64,000 nucleotides of DNA from an uncultured Ellagibacter sp. (GCA_934663775.1 CAKUKU010000007.1:1-64000); one strand, 5' to 3'. Counted from the first letter of the stretch, positions 40,951-50,639 are shown. Program-made: numbers and translations. Notes: generated from the letters alone by a model not told the origin.

Positions 40951-41130
40951 TCCGCCTCCTTCTTCGTTTGGGCATGCTACTGGTAGCACTTTGCCCAGGT
41001 TATTTGCTGGCTTTATTATCGCAGGATGGTTCTGCTCGTGACGCCGAGATTGCTCGGTCGGTCCTTGTTACATCCTCGCAGCCCTGCCGCACCTCAGTTC
41101 GCGCAATCTGTTAGTGGTGCAATCGCTTTG

Positions 41131-42015
41131 CTATCCGCAGGCGGCGACAAGCGCGGTGCCCACCACGATGAGCGCAAGGCCTGCGCCACCGCATCGCGAG
41201 AGCCGCTCGCCGAAGACGAGCGCAGCGAAGGCGATGGACACGAGGAGCGAGAGCTTGTCGACTTGGACGACCACGCTGACCTGGCCCGCCTGGATGGCGT
41301 AGTAGTAGCACAGCCACGATGCGCCCGTTGCCACGCCCGATGCGGCAAGGAAACCAAGCTCCCGATGATTCGCGCTCCTGACCAGCTTGAACTTGCCTCT
41401 CCCAACAACGATCGCCCAGGCCATCACAAGGACGAACATCGTGCGTATGGCGGTGGCGAGGTTGCTCTCGACCCCTTCGATTCCCACTTTTGCGAGCACC
41501 GAGGTAAGCGCGGCGAACACGGCGGCGGCTAGGGCATAGGCGATGCTGGCGCGGTAATCGCGCTCGTTGGCGTCGCCCGCATTGCCAGACTTCTTCTCGA
41601 TCATGAGGAAGGTGCCTACGGTTGCGACGGCGGTCCCCGCGAGTCGAAGCGCCAGGTCGTTGGTTTCGCCGAACAGCACGATGGAAAGAACGACCGCCAT
41701 GAGCGTGCTCGATTTGTCGATGGGCACGACCTTGTTGACATCGCCGATGGAAAGCGCCTTGAAGTAGCAGATCCACGAGCCGCCCGTTGCCAAGCCGGAG
41801 AGCGCGAGGAAGAGCCATGACTTGGGCGATATATCGACAACGGTGCCCGCCGAGCCAACGACCGCGACCATCACCCAGGTGAAGACGGCGACCACGCAGG
41901 TGCGCAGCGCGGTCGCGACGTCGGAATCGGTGGTCTTGATGCCGCACTTGGCGAGGATGGATACGATGCCTGCGAAAAGCGCGGACGCGAACGCCGCAAC
42001 AAGCCAAAGTTGCAC
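41131..42015 (-). CDS. EamA family transporter (drug/metabolite exporter)
   Basis: The 294-residue membrane protein has ten spans in two repeated halves. Each starts with a similar segment (WLVAAFASALFAGIVSILAK and ALAAAVFAALTSVLAKVGIE), followed by matching SGLATGGSWICYFKALSIGD and SGVATGASWLCYYYAIQAGQ. These are EamA/DMT exporter repeats of the RhaT-like type. The substrate is unknown. It stands alone on the minus strand. Confidence 0.85.
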   Translation of the reverse strand: MQLWLVAAFASALFAGIVSILAKCGIKTTDSDVATALRTCVVAVFTWVMVAVVGSAGTVVDISPKSWLFLALSGLATGGSWICYFKALSIGDVNKVVPIDKSSTLMAVVLSIVLFGETNDLALRLAGTAVATVGTFLMIEKKSGNAGDANERDYRASIAYALAAAVFAALTSVLAKVGIEGVESNLATAIRTMFVLVMAWAIVVGRGKFKLVRSANHRELGFLAASGVATGASWLCYYYAIQAGQVSVVVQVDKLSLLVSIAFAALVFGERLSRCGGAGLALIVVGTALVAACG

Positions 42016-42314
42016 GATAGGTCTCCAAAGGATTTGAACTTGCTAGTACGCCGATTATAGTCCCAGGCATTACTGATGTGGGAAGGTGACAGAAGGTTGC
42101 GCTTGGTTGCCCCTCGTGCGTGCTCGGTTGTATACTTCGCTCGACGGGGTAATCGTGCTCCGCGTAAGCGCATCTTGGGGGATGTCTTTTTGGTCATTGT
42201 TCTTTAGGGAACGGTTAATCGCATAGCACTTCTGAAAAGGCCGCGTTCGAGCCTGTGTGCTGTTGCGCCGTTCCGCACCTGTTTTCACCATCAACTCAAT
42301 GAACAGGAGTAACA

Positions 42315-43037
42315 ATGAGCACATTCCCAAAAGCGAACAGCTTCGACACCGCTATCGTCCAATCCAAGATTATGGGCCCCAATCCGCTTAAACTCTGCGA
42401 GGAGCTGCTTTGCGACGCCGATATCGCGAAGGGGTCGCGCGTGTGCGACCTCGGCTCCGGCACCGGCATAACGAGTGTGATGCTCGCGCGCGAATACGGG
42501 CTCGACGTGTACGCCGTCGATCTGTGGAGCGACCCCGATGAGAATCGCGCGTTCTTTCGAGAGATGAGCGTGCCGGATGAGCGGATTCATCCCGTTAAGG
42601 CCAACGCCGCGGAAGGCCTGCCTTTCGAGCCGGGGTTCTTCGATGCCGTGGTGAGCATCGACTCGTATAACTATTTCGGGCGCGATCCACGCTACCTGGG
42701 GGAGAGGCTTCTTCCCTATGTGAAGTCCGGCGGCAGGATGTACCTTTCTATTCCCGGCATGGTGCGCGACTGCCATGACGCGCTGCCGGCATGCCTGCTT
42801 GCTTCCTGGGATCCCGAGCAGCTTGAATACATGCACGATATGGCCTGGTGGCGAAATATGATTGGGCTCACAAGCGGGGTTTCTATCGAGGACATGCACC
42901 AGATGACGTGCACGCGTGAGGCGTGGGCCGACTGGATTACCTGCGACAATGAGTACGCTCAAGGTGACCGTGCGGCTGTCGAGGCGGGCGCGCTCGAGTA
43001 CCTGAGCACCATTGCGGTCGCGCTCGTGAAGGACTAA
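42315..43037 (+). CDS. SAM-dependent methyltransferase
   Basis: The 240-residue class I methyltransferase has motif I SRVCDLGSGTGITSVMLARE (about 41-60), acidic YAVDLW (about 69) and the later FEPGFFDAVVSIDSYNYFGR (motif IV region), then GGRMYLSIPGM. The C-terminal 85 residues (HDMAWWRNMIGLTSGVSIED and so on) form a substrate-specific cap. A decayed second copy of that C-terminal part lies at 51923-52195. The target is unknown. Confidence 0.85.
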   Translation: MSTFPKANSFDTAIVQSKIMGPNPLKLCEELLCDADIAKGSRVCDLGSGTGITSVMLAREYGLDVYAVDLWSDPDENRAFFREMSVPDERIHPVKANAAEGLPFEPGFFDAVVSIDSYNYFGRDPRYLGERLLPYVKSGGRMYLSIPGMVRDCHDALPACLLASWDPEQLEYMHDMAWWRNMIGLTSGVSIEDMHQMTCTREAWADWITCDNEYAQGDRAAVEAGALEYLSTIAVALVKD

Positions 43038-43128
43038 GCGGGACGGTTGAAAGCGGAGCGGCGGGTGGAAGTTGCCTGCCGCCTTCTCGTGCGGCTTTGT
43101 GGGGTTGCCCGCCCTGCGCTCCCGTCGG

Positions 43129-43300
43129 CACGCCCACGCGCTCCCGTCGGCGCGCCTGCTCCGCTTGCTCGCGTGCCTGTTCGCCCACGCGCTCCCGTTG
43201 GCGCGCCCTGCGCTCCCGCCCACGCTTTTCCGCCGCGGCCCGCCTCTCTCTCCCGCCCACGCGCCCCCGCTCTTCCGCCGCGGCCCGCCTCTCTCTTCCA
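43129..43300. repeat. GC-rich imperfect tandem repeats
   Basis: CGCCCACGCGCTCCCGT-GGCGCGCC occurs near 43131 and 43182, and CCGCCGCGGCCCGCCTCTCT near 43230 and 43275. All are C-rich on the plus strand. No coding frame fits. This is part of the 770-base gap between the methyltransferase and the lipoprotein gene. Confidence 0.5.
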
Positions 43301-43600
43301 CCTGCCTGCTCGCTCGTGCGCCTGTTTGCCCGCGGGGCTTTTTGTACGAAAACGCCACTTTTTTGCGAAGGAATTGTATGCAACTCCACAAAGAACATGA
43401 AATTGGGGAATAACTTGCGTCGCTTTTGGATTGCTTGCGACATTTTCGGGACAGTTAAGGCTCCCAAATGGCCAAATTCACCATTCCTCCATAACTTATT
43501 GGCGATTTCGTACAAGAAGTGAAGCAGGAAGGACAGTTGGGGCCTCCTGCGGCTAGTTCGCTCGGGACCCAGCACTCGAGGCTCGGTCTGGCTGGGGTCT

Positions 43601-43744
43601 GGCTCAGTCGGGACCTGGTCAAACCAAGAGTCGGCTCAATAGGGATCTGGTTTAGCCGAGAGTCGGTTCATTCAGGGCTCGGTCCAACTGCGGATCGGCC
43701 CAATAGGGACCTGGCTTAACTGGGGGCCTGGCTCATTCAGGTGC
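43601..43744. repeat. 32-bp minisatellite, about 4.5 copies
   Basis: Units start with GGCTCA/GGTTCA/GGCCCA and recur at 43601, 43633, 43665, 43697 and (partial) 43730, i.e. every 32-33 bases. The common core is GG(C/T)(T/C)CA(A/G/T)T(A/C)(A/G)GGG-(A/C)-(C/T)-(T/C). Copies differ at several positions, so the array is not recent. It lies 65 bases upstream of the lipoprotein gene and does not code. Confidence 0.65.
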
Positions 43745-43808
43745 ATTTCAGGGAAGGGTGCCATCATGCGAGCTATCGAAGAAATCTACCCAGATGGAGG
43801 CGGTTACC

Positions 43809-45284
43809 ATGAAGAAACATCATCTTGAGGTTGCGGGTTTTACGGCTGCAGCGGCGTTGGCGTTTTCGCTTGCGGGCTGCGCGGGGCAAAGCGGGAATTC
43901 CGCGAACGCGGCATCGGCGTCCACCTCGTCGTCCACCGAGCAGTCGGGCGCCTCGGCGAGCGCGTCCTTCGCCGAGGCGGCGGCGCTTGACCTCTCGTCC
44001 CAAAAGCTTGCCGACGCGGACATCTCGACAAGCGAGTCGTACAGCGATGCAACCGACGGCGGGCACGCAATCACGGCTGACGGCACTTCGGCCTAGTACA
44101 CGGGCGCAGCTGTGGAGAAAACTGGCGACTCCAGCGGCGACGAGGCCGATTTCTACGGCGAAAATGCCAGCGTGTTCGCCACCAACGGAGCGACGCTCGA
44201 TTTGTCGGACCTCGTCGTGGGAAGCGATGGCACGCACGCGAACGGCGTGTTCTCCTACGGCTCGGGCACGACGGTGAATATCTCGCATTCCATCATCCGC
44301 ACGGTTGGCAATTGCTCGGGCGGCCTTATGACCACCGGCGGGGCAACGATGAACGCCACCGACGTGACCGCCGAAACCCAGGGCAACTCCTCCGCGGCCA
44401 TTCGCTCGGATCGCGGCGGCGGCGACGTGAACGTGTCCGGCGGCTATTTCACCACCGAGGGTGTGGGTTCGCCCGTCATCTACTCCACGGCGGACATTTC
44501 GGTCGAGGGCGCTTATCTGCAATCGGGCTCGTCTCAGGGCGTGGTGGTGGAAGGCAAGAACTCCGTGTCGCTGACGGGATGCCAGCTTATCGCGTCGAAC
44601 ACGTCGAAGAACAGCGACAAGTCCGACTATTATCAAGCGGTGATGATCTACCAATCCATGTCGGGCGACGCGAGCCAGGGCACGGCGGAATTCTCCCTGG
44701 ATGGCAGCTCGCTCACCAATCAGAACGGCGACATCTTCTTCGTGAACAACACGTCGTGCGAGATCGACCTTGCCAGTTCGGCCATTGTGAACAACGATGC
44801 GTCGGGCGTGTTTTTGCGCGCCGCGGCCGCCGGATGGGGATCGCAGGGCAGCAACGGCGGCAAGGTGAATCTGCGCGCATCTGACCAGGTCATCGATGGG
44901 GATATGCTCATCGACGACGTATCGGCGCTCAACCTGTATCTAAATGACGGGTCGACTTTCACCGGTGCTATCAACCCGACGGGGCAGCAGGGCGACGTGT
45001 ACGTGGAGCTCGATGCGAACAGCACCTGGACGCTTACGGACGACTCGTATGTCACGAGCCTGACCTGCGTGCAGGGCTCCATCAATCTCAACGGGCACAA
45101 GCTTTACGTGAATGGCGTGGAATACGACGGCGAAAGCGCCGTTGCCGGTACTGCTGTCGACACGTCGAGCAGCGCATCGGGGTCGACGGATGGCCAGCCG
45201 GGCAGTGCGCCCGAGGCTCCCGGCGATAGCAACGGGCCGAACGGCAACGGTGGAGCCACGCCGCCGAGCAAGCCTGGGGAATAG
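43809..45284 (+). pseudogene. Beta-helix lipoprotein (adhesin-like) interrupted by one in-frame TAG
   Basis: The frame has a lipoprotein signal (LAFSLAGC, Cys24), an Ala/Ser-rich spacer, and then a stop TAG at 44094-44096 in otherwise continuous frame. Beyond it the sequence goes on as YTGAAVEKTGDSSGDEADFY, then as repeated strand-turn units (VVGSDGTHANGVFSYGSGTT, IIRTVGNCSGGLMTTGG) and a Ser/Gly/Pro-rich end. This is a right-handed beta-helix surface protein of about 490 residues. One base change (TCG to TAG) explains the break. As it stands only a 95-residue stub would be made. Confidence 0.75.
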
Positions 45285-45291
45285 GGGTGCG

Positions 45292-45323
45292 AACCGCCTG
45301 GTTGGCGAGTTGACCAGGCGGTT
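45292..45323. terminator. Bidirectional terminator
   Basis: AACCGCCTGGT and ACCAGGCGGTT pair perfectly around a 10-base loop, with TTC following. It separates the lipoprotein gene from the convergent CMD-cupin gene. Confidence 0.65.
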
Positions 45324-45332
45324 TTCGCTGTG

Positions 45333-46088
45333 TTAGGAAAGCGCGTTGTAGGCGTCGTCGCCCACCGGCTCGAGCCACTCGTTGCTCGCATCTTCGCCGG
45401 GATACTCGAAGGCCAGATGGCTGAACCAGTTGTTGGCGGTGGCGCCATGCCAGTGCTTGACGCTCGCGGGAATCTCCACCACGTCGCCGGGGCGCAGGCG
45501 CTGGGCGGGCTTGCCCTCTTCCTGATACCAGCCTTCGCCATCCACGCAGATGAGCACTTGGCCGCCGCCCTTGCTCGCATGGTGGATGTGCCAGTTGTTA
45601 CGGCAGCGCGGCTCGAAGGTCACGTTGAAGATGGCCAGGTAGTCGTCGGGGCCGGTGAGCGCGTTGAGATAGCTTTGCCCGATGAAGTACTGCGCGAAGC
45701 CGTCGTTGGGCTTGCCCAGGCCGAAGAACCCACCGTGGGACTTGGGGTGGTCGCCTTCAGCATCGCCTTCCGCATACACCTCCTTCGCCATGGTGAAGGC
45801 AGCCCAGGCGTTTGGCCAGCCAGCGTAGAAGGCGATATGGGTGAGGATCTCGGCCATCTCCGTTTGCGTCACGCCGTTCTTCTTTGCGCTGGCCAGGTGA
45901 TAGGCAAGCGAGCTGTCGACGATCCCTTTCCCGATGAGCGTGCTCACAGTGACGATGCTGCGCAGCTTGAGCGGTAGCTTGTCCTCACGGTTCCACACCT
46001 CGCCGAAGAGGATGTCGTCGTTCAAGTGCGCGAACTCGGGCGCGAACTCACCGAGTGCGTCATGCCCTGCAGTTTGTTTGATAGTCAT
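45333..46088 (-). CDS. Carboxymuconolactone decarboxylase-cupin fusion protein
   Basis: The 251-residue protein joins two domains. The first (about 1-120) has the CMD/AhpD-like fold: FGEVWNREDKLPLKLRSIVT, HLASAKKNGVTQTEMAEILT and HIAFYAGWPNAWAAF. It lacks a CxxC in the usual place, which argues against peroxidase activity. The second (about 150-245) is a cupin with metal ligands in RNNWHIHHASKGGGQVLIC and KHWHGAT. Such fusions are linked to aldehyde/quinone or organic hydroperoxide handling. GGGAAGGAAGTCC precedes the ATG at 46088. A fragment of it recurs at 52266. Confidence 0.85.
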   Translation of the reverse strand: MTIKQTAGHDALGEFAPEFAHLNDDILFGEVWNREDKLPLKLRSIVTVSTLIGKGIVDSSLAYHLASAKKNGVTQTEMAEILTHIAFYAGWPNAWAAFTMAKEVYAEGDAEGDHPKSHGGFFGLGKPNDGFAQYFIGQSYLNALTGPDDYLAIFNVTFEPRCRNNWHIHHASKGGGQVLICVDGEGWYQEEGKPAQRLRPGDVVEIPASVKHWHGATANNWFSHLAFEYPGEDASNEWLEPVGDDAYNALS

Positions 46089-46178
46089 TGTGGACTTCCT
46101 TCCCATTTTCTTTACACGTGGCGAGTGGCGGTTAGGGTGAACGACGGCGTCATTCGCGATTACGCTTTGGACCAGCCG

Positions 46179-47369
46179 CTACTTTGCTGCGAGGCTTTTG
46201 CGCAGGACGTCGAGAATCTCGACGCGGGTGAGCGTGCGATAGCCGCCCGTCATCGTGAGCGTTGCGTCGGCGATCGCGCTGAGGCTGGACTCGTCGGCGC
46301 CTAGCTCGCGAATGCTCATCACACAGCCGATTTCGCGCATCCAGGTCTCCATGGCGTCAAGGCCGGCAATCGCAAGCTCCTCGCTGGTTTTGTCTGCGGC
46401 GTCGATGTCCCACACATTTGCGGCGAAACGCGCGAATTTCTCCAGGCCGTAAGGCATGATCAGGCGATAGTAGGGAAGCGCTACGGCGGAGAGGGTCATG
46501 CCGTGCGTGGCGTCGGTGACGGCGCCTACGGCCTGTCCGATCATATGGACTTCCCAGTCCTGCGTCTTTCCGCAGCCTACGAGGGTGTTGAGAGCCCAGG
46601 TCGCCGTCCACATGATGTTCGAGCGCGCCTCGTAGTTCATCGGGCTGGTTACGGCGACTCGGCTCGCGGTGACAAGGCTGCGCATGAGCGCTTCGGCCAG
46701 GAAGTCGCTCGTGTTGTCGTCGGTGCCGGAGAAGTACTGCTCGGTGATGTGGTTCATGATGTCGAAGATGCCCGCGACCATCTGATAGCGCGGCACCGTG
46801 TAGGTGAACTCGGGGTTCAGCACGGCGAAACGCGGCGAGACGCGCTCGTCGGCGAAGACGTGGCCGACTTTAAGGCCAAGCTCTCGGTTGGTGATGACCG
46901 AGCCGCGGTTCATCTCGGAGCCAGTGCCCACCATGGTGAGGACGGACCCCACGGGCACGATCTCCCTATCTGCCGAGGGTTCCTCGAATCGGTCGAAGTA
47001 TACGTCCCAGGGGTCTTCGCCTGCGGGAAGGTTCTTAGAGACGGCGACCGCCTTCGCGTAGTCGACGCACGAGCCGCCGCCTACGGCGAGGATGAAATCG
47101 ACATCGTTCTCTCGAGCGATTCGCGTTCCCTCGCGAAGCTTCTCGATGGTGGGGTTCGGCATGACGCCGCTGTCTTCGACGATGTGCTTCCCAGCGGCGC
47201 GAAGCGCATCGACAACCTGGTCGTAAATGCCGAATCGCCTGATGGATCCCCCACCGTAGACGAGTTGGACGGTGTCGCCGTAGGGGGCGAGCTCCGCTGC
47301 CAGCGAGGCGAGGGCGTTTTTGCCGAAGATGAGCTTGGTGGGATTGTGGTAGGTGAAGTTGCCGAGCAT
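46179..47369 (-). CDS. Iron-containing alcohol dehydrogenase
   Basis: The 396-residue enzyme has the NAD site VQLVYGGGSIRRFGIYDQVV (about 32-51) and AVGGGSCVDYAKAVA (about 95-109). Metal-ligand histidines lie in the segments DIMNHITEQYF and VTDATHGMTLSAVALPYYRL, with GKTQDWEVHMIGQAV between (asp and histidines). These are the features of group III (Fe/Zn) alcohol dehydrogenases (BDH/YqhD-like). It reduces aldehydes with NAD(P)H. It is divergent from the MerR gene, 97 bases away, and follows the CMD-cupin gene on the same strand. Confidence 0.9.
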   Translation of the reverse strand: MLGNFTYHNPTKLIFGKNALASLAAELAPYGDTVQLVYGGGSIRRFGIYDQVVDALRAAGKHIVEDSGVMPNPTIEKLREGTRIARENDVDFILAVGGGSCVDYAKAVAVSKNLPAGEDPWDVYFDRFEEPSADREIVPVGSVLTMVGTGSEMNRGSVITNRELGLKVGHVFADERVSPRFAVLNPEFTYTVPRYQMVAGIFDIMNHITEQYFSGTDDNTSDFLAEALMRSLVTASRVAVTSPMNYEARSNIMWTATWALNTLVGCGKTQDWEVHMIGQAVGAVTDATHGMTLSAVALPYYRLIMPYGLEKFARFAANVWDIDAADKTSEELAIAGLDAMETWMREIGCVMSIRELGADESSLSAIADATLTMTGGYRTLTRVEILDVLRKSLAAK

Positions 47370-47466
47370 GCATTTCCTTCCGCTTGTGGGCCTGCTTTTG
47401 GTATGATGGGGGCACCTTAATTCCTAAACCTCACTTCAGGTCAAGATACTTTGAAAGGAATTTACC

Positions 47467-47904
47467 ATGTATTCAATCGGGCAGGTTTCGGAGATGTTCG
47501 ATATCCCCGTGTCGACGTTGCGCTACTACGACAAGGAAGGGCTTTTCCCCAACTTGGAGCGATCGGGCAGCGCGCGCCGCTTCGGCGAAGGCGAGCTTGA
47601 GCTGCTCCGCGTCATCGATTGCCTGAAGAAGACGGGGCTCGAGATCAAGGACATCAAGCGCTTCGTCGATATGGTCCAAGAGGGGCCGTCGACCTACGCC
47701 GCGCGAAAGGAGCTCTTCGAGGCGCGCAGGGCCCAGGCCGAGGAGGAGATCGAGCGCATGCAGAAGGCGCTCGCCATGGTGAAGTTCAAGTGCTGGTACT
47801 ACGAGACGGCCCAAAAAGACGGCGGGGAAGAGCGCCTTTGGGGAATGATTCCCGACGGGTTGCCGAAGGATATCAGGAAGCTCTACGACCTGGGCCATTC
47901 GTAG
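47467..47904 (+). CDS. MerR family transcriptional regulator
   Basis: The 145-residue regulator starts YSIGQVSEMFDIPVSTLRYY DKEGLF, the MerR winged helix. A coiled dimer helix follows (RRAQAEEEIERMQKALAMVK), then a short C-terminal part with one cysteine (KFKCWYYETA). It lies divergent from the alcohol dehydrogenase and likely activates that gene and the CMD-cupin gene in response to aldehyde or another electrophile. The promoter gap is 97 bases. Confidence 0.88.
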   Translation: MYSIGQVSEMFDIPVSTLRYYDKEGLFPNLERSGSARRFGEGELELLRVIDCLKKTGLEIKDIKRFVDMVQEGPSTYAARKELFEARRAQAEEEIERMQKALAMVKFKCWYYETAQKDGGEERLWGMIPDGLPKDIRKLYDLGHS

Positions 47905-48045
47905 GAGTCCGCCAGCGAGCAAGTGCTGGCCGTTGTTTTAAAGCCGCAAGCGGGCATCGGCGATCGGCATGAAGCTGCGAGCGGATACGGGTAGCCGCAT
48001 TGGATGCGCCTCTTCTTGCTGGTGCAACGCTAGATTAAGGAAATC

Positions 48046-50565
48046 ATGCAGAATATCGACCATATCGAGGTGCGCGGCGCGCGCGTGCACAATCTGAAGA
48101 ACGTGAACGTGGGCATTCCGCTCGGCCAGCTTGTGGGCATCGCTGGCGTGTCGGGCTCGGGCAAAAGCTCGCTCGCGCTCGGCGTCCTGTACGCCGAAGG
48201 GTCGCGCCGCTATTTGGAGGCGCTTTCCACCTACACGCGCCGGCGCATCGCCCAGGCGGGCAAGGCCTCGGTCGACGACGTGCGCTACGTTCCCGCCGCG
48301 CTCGCGCTGCACCAGCGCCCGGCGGTGCCCGGCGTGCGATCGACGTTCGGCACTTCGAGCGAGCTTCTGAACAGCCTGCGGCTCCTCTTCTCGCGCGTCG
48401 GCAGCCATGTGTGCCCGCATTGCGGAAGGCAGGTGCCGCCAAGTTTGAATGTTGCCGCTGAGCTGGCAATTTCGTGTCCGCATTGCGGTGGCGAGTTCTT
48501 CGGTCCCGGCGCCGAACAGCTTGCCTTCAACAGCGAGGGCGCTTGCCCCACCTGCGGGGGCACCGGTATCGCGCGCACCGTGAACCGCGCTGCACTCGTG
48601 CCCGACGAGAGCAAGACCATCGACGAGGGCGCTGTGGTGGTGTGGGGCTCGCTTATGTGGGACCTTATGAAACAGGTGTGCGGCGCTATGGGCGTGCGCA
48701 CGGACGTGCCGTTTCGCGAGCTTTCGCCCGCTGAGCGCGACATCGTGTTCAGCGGCCCGGCTGAGAAGCGGCACATCCTGTACAAGGCGAAGAAGGGCGA
48801 GAACTTCGCCGAGCTCGATTTCACCTACTACAACGCCGTGCGCACGGTGGAGAACTCGCTTGCGAAGGCGAAGGACGAGAAGGGGTTGCGCCGCGTCGCG
48901 AAGTTTTTGACCGAGGGGCCTTGTCCCGATTGCGGAGGCACGCGCCTCTCGGTGGCTGCGTGCGGGCCGCTTGTGTGCGGCATCAATCTGGCGCAGGCGA
49001 CGGAAATGACGCTTGACGAGGCGGTTTCATGGGTGGAAGGCGTGCCGGGAAGTCTTCCCGATACGATGCGTCCTATGGCGAAATCTATCTGCGAGTCGTT
49101 TACGGGCACCGCCCGACGCCTGCTGGAGCTGGGGTTGGGGTATCTTACGCTCGACCGCGCAGGCGCGACGCTTTCCACGGGGGAGCGACAGCGCGTGCAG
49201 CTCGCGCGTTCGGTGAGGAACCGAACCACCGGCGTGCTCTACGTGATGGACGAGCCCTCCATCGGCTTGCACCCCGCCAATATCGACGGCCTCCTTGGCG
49301 TGATGCGCGATTTGATTGCCGACGGGAACTCCGTGGTGATGGTCGACCATGACACGCGCATCCTGCGCGCCGCCGACCATCTGGTGGAAATGGGCCCTGC
49401 CGCGGGCGCAGACGGTGGCGCGGTGGTTTCCCAAGGCTCGGTTGACGAGATCGCACGCGATAAGACTTCGATCATAGGGCCCTTTCTTTCCGGTGCGGTG
49501 CGCGTGGCGGCTCGCCCACAGGCGCAAGCTGGGGAAATGTTCGCTCTGGGGCGGATCCATCTCGAATCGAGCGGCCTGCATACCGTGAAGCCATTCGCCA
49601 TCGACATCCCGCGTGGCCGGCTTATCGCCGTGACGGGCGTGTCGGGTTCGGGCAAGACGACGCTCGTGCTAGAGACGCTCATCCCCGCGCTTTCCCATGC
49701 GGCGGCGGGCGAGGCGCTCCCCGAGCACGTGACGGCGCTTGTCGCAGACGGCATCAGGCGCGCGAACCTGATCGACGCGACCCCCATCGGGGTAAACGTC
49801 CGCTCGACCGTGGCGACGTACTGCGGCGTGCTCGACGACTTGCGCCGCGCCTATGCGCGCACCGAGAGCGCGAAGGCGGCTGGTCTTAAGGCAGGCGACT
49901 TCTCGTACAACACGGGAAGCCTGCGCTGCCCCACGTGCGACGGTACGGGGCGGATCTCGCTCGACGTGCAGTTCTTGCCCGACGTCGACATCGCCTGCCC
50001 CGATTGCCGTGGCTCTCGCTTTAGCGCTGCGGCTGAGGGTATTCGCCGCCCCGAGAAGGGCGAGAAGGGCGCGAAGGGTGCGCCCCGTGGCCAGGCGCTC
50101 AGCCTGCCGGCGTTGCTTTCGCTCTCGGTCGATGAGGCGCTTGCGCATGTTGCCGACATCAAGAAGGCGCACGAGAAGCTGCGAACATTGCATGACCTGG
50201 GGCTGGGATATCTCACGCTCGGCGAGGCAACGCCCGCGCTTTCCGGTGGCGAGGCCCAGCGCCTGAAGCTTGCAAGTGAGATGGGCCGTGGGCAGGAAGA
50301 CGCCGTGTTCGTGTTCGATGAACCGACCATCGGCTTGCACCCACGTGACGTCGAGATGCTGCTCGACGTGTTCGAGCGGCTTGTGGAGCAGGGCGCCACC
50401 GTGGTGGTGGTCGAGCACGACCTCGACTTCATCGCCAATGCCGACTACGTGATCGACATGGGACCTCATGGCGGGAAAGACGGCGGGCGCATCGTGGCGT
50501 GCGGCACGCCTGCGGAAATCGCTGCGAACCCGGAAAGCATCACCGGTCGCTACCTGGTGCTTTAA
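48046..50565 (+). CDS. UvrA-like excinuclease ATPase (short, DrrC/UvrA2-like form)
   Basis: The 839-residue protein has the UvrA layout: N-terminal ATPase with GVSGSGKSSLALGVLY (about 32-47), zinc fingers (CPHCGRQ...CPHCGG, CPTCGGTG; and later CPTCDGTGRISLDV...CPDCRGSR), signatures LSTGERQRVQLARSVR and LSGGEAQRLKLASE, and Walker B YVMDEPSIGLHP and VFDEPTIGLHP. It is about 100 residues shorter than UvrA, mostly from the UvrB-binding part. Such shorter paralogues (UvrA2, DrrC) often give resistance to DNA-intercalating drugs instead of repair. Confidence 0.88.
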   Translation: MQNIDHIEVRGARVHNLKNVNVGIPLGQLVGIAGVSGSGKSSLALGVLYAEGSRRYLEALSTYTRRRIAQAGKASVDDVRYVPAALALHQRPAVPGVRSTFGTSSELLNSLRLLFSRVGSHVCPHCGRQVPPSLNVAAELAISCPHCGGEFFGPGAEQLAFNSEGACPTCGGTGIARTVNRAALVPDESKTIDEGAVVVWGSLMWDLMKQVCGAMGVRTDVPFRELSPAERDIVFSGPAEKRHILYKAKKGENFAELDFTYYNAVRTVENSLAKAKDEKGLRRVAKFLTEGPCPDCGGTRLSVAACGPLVCGINLAQATEMTLDEAVSWVEGVPGSLPDTMRPMAKSICESFTGTARRLLELGLGYLTLDRAGATLSTGERQRVQLARSVRNRTTGVLYVMDEPSIGLHPANIDGLLGVMRDLIADGNSVVMVDHDTRILRAADHLVEMGPAAGADGGAVVSQGSVDEIARDKTSIIGPFLSGAVRVAARPQAQAGEMFALGRIHLESSGLHTVKPFAIDIPRGRLIAVTGVSGSGKTTLVLETLIPALSHAAAGEALPEHVTALVADGIRRANLIDATPIGVNVRSTVATYCGVLDDLRRAYARTESAKAAGLKAGDFSYNTGSLRCPTCDGTGRISLDVQFLPDVDIACPDCRGSRFSAAAEGIRRPEKGEKGAKGAPRGQALSLPALLSLSVDEALAHVADIKKAHEKLRTLHDLGLGYLTLGEATPALSGGEAQRLKLASEMGRGQEDAVFVFDEPTIGLHPRDVEMLLDVFERLVEQGATVVVVEHDLDFIANADYVIDMGPHGGKDGGRIVACGTPAEIAANPESITGRYLVL

Positions 50566-50602
50566 CGAATTTCTTACACATAAGTACGTTTTTCTCAATT
50601 AC

Positions 50603-50634
50603 GTGAAAATCTTACCCATACATTAGATTTTCAC
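50603..50634. repeat. 10-bp-arm hairpin downstream of the UvrA-like gene
   Basis: GTGAAAATCT and AGATTTTCAC enclose 12 bases, 37 bases after the UvrA-like stop and just before the truncated IS3 element. It may be the gene's terminator or an insertion boundary. It is AT-rich against the surroundings. Confidence 0.5.
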
Positions 50635-50639
50635 AAATT

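Noticed and set aside
42291..43575. Long minus-strand open frames (up to 366 residues) opposite and downstream of the methyltransferase
   Set aside because: They lie on the opposite strand of a clear gene and then run through C-rich repeats, giving Arg/Glu low-complexity translations with no domain.
43601..43744. A CRISPR array made of the 32-bp units
   Set aside because: Units are directly adjacent with no spacers and diverge along their whole length, so it is a minisatellite.
44094..44096. Readthrough or non-standard decoding of the TAG in the lipoprotein gene
   Set aside because: No recoding signal or pyrrolysine genes are seen; a simple nonsense change is the smaller assumption.
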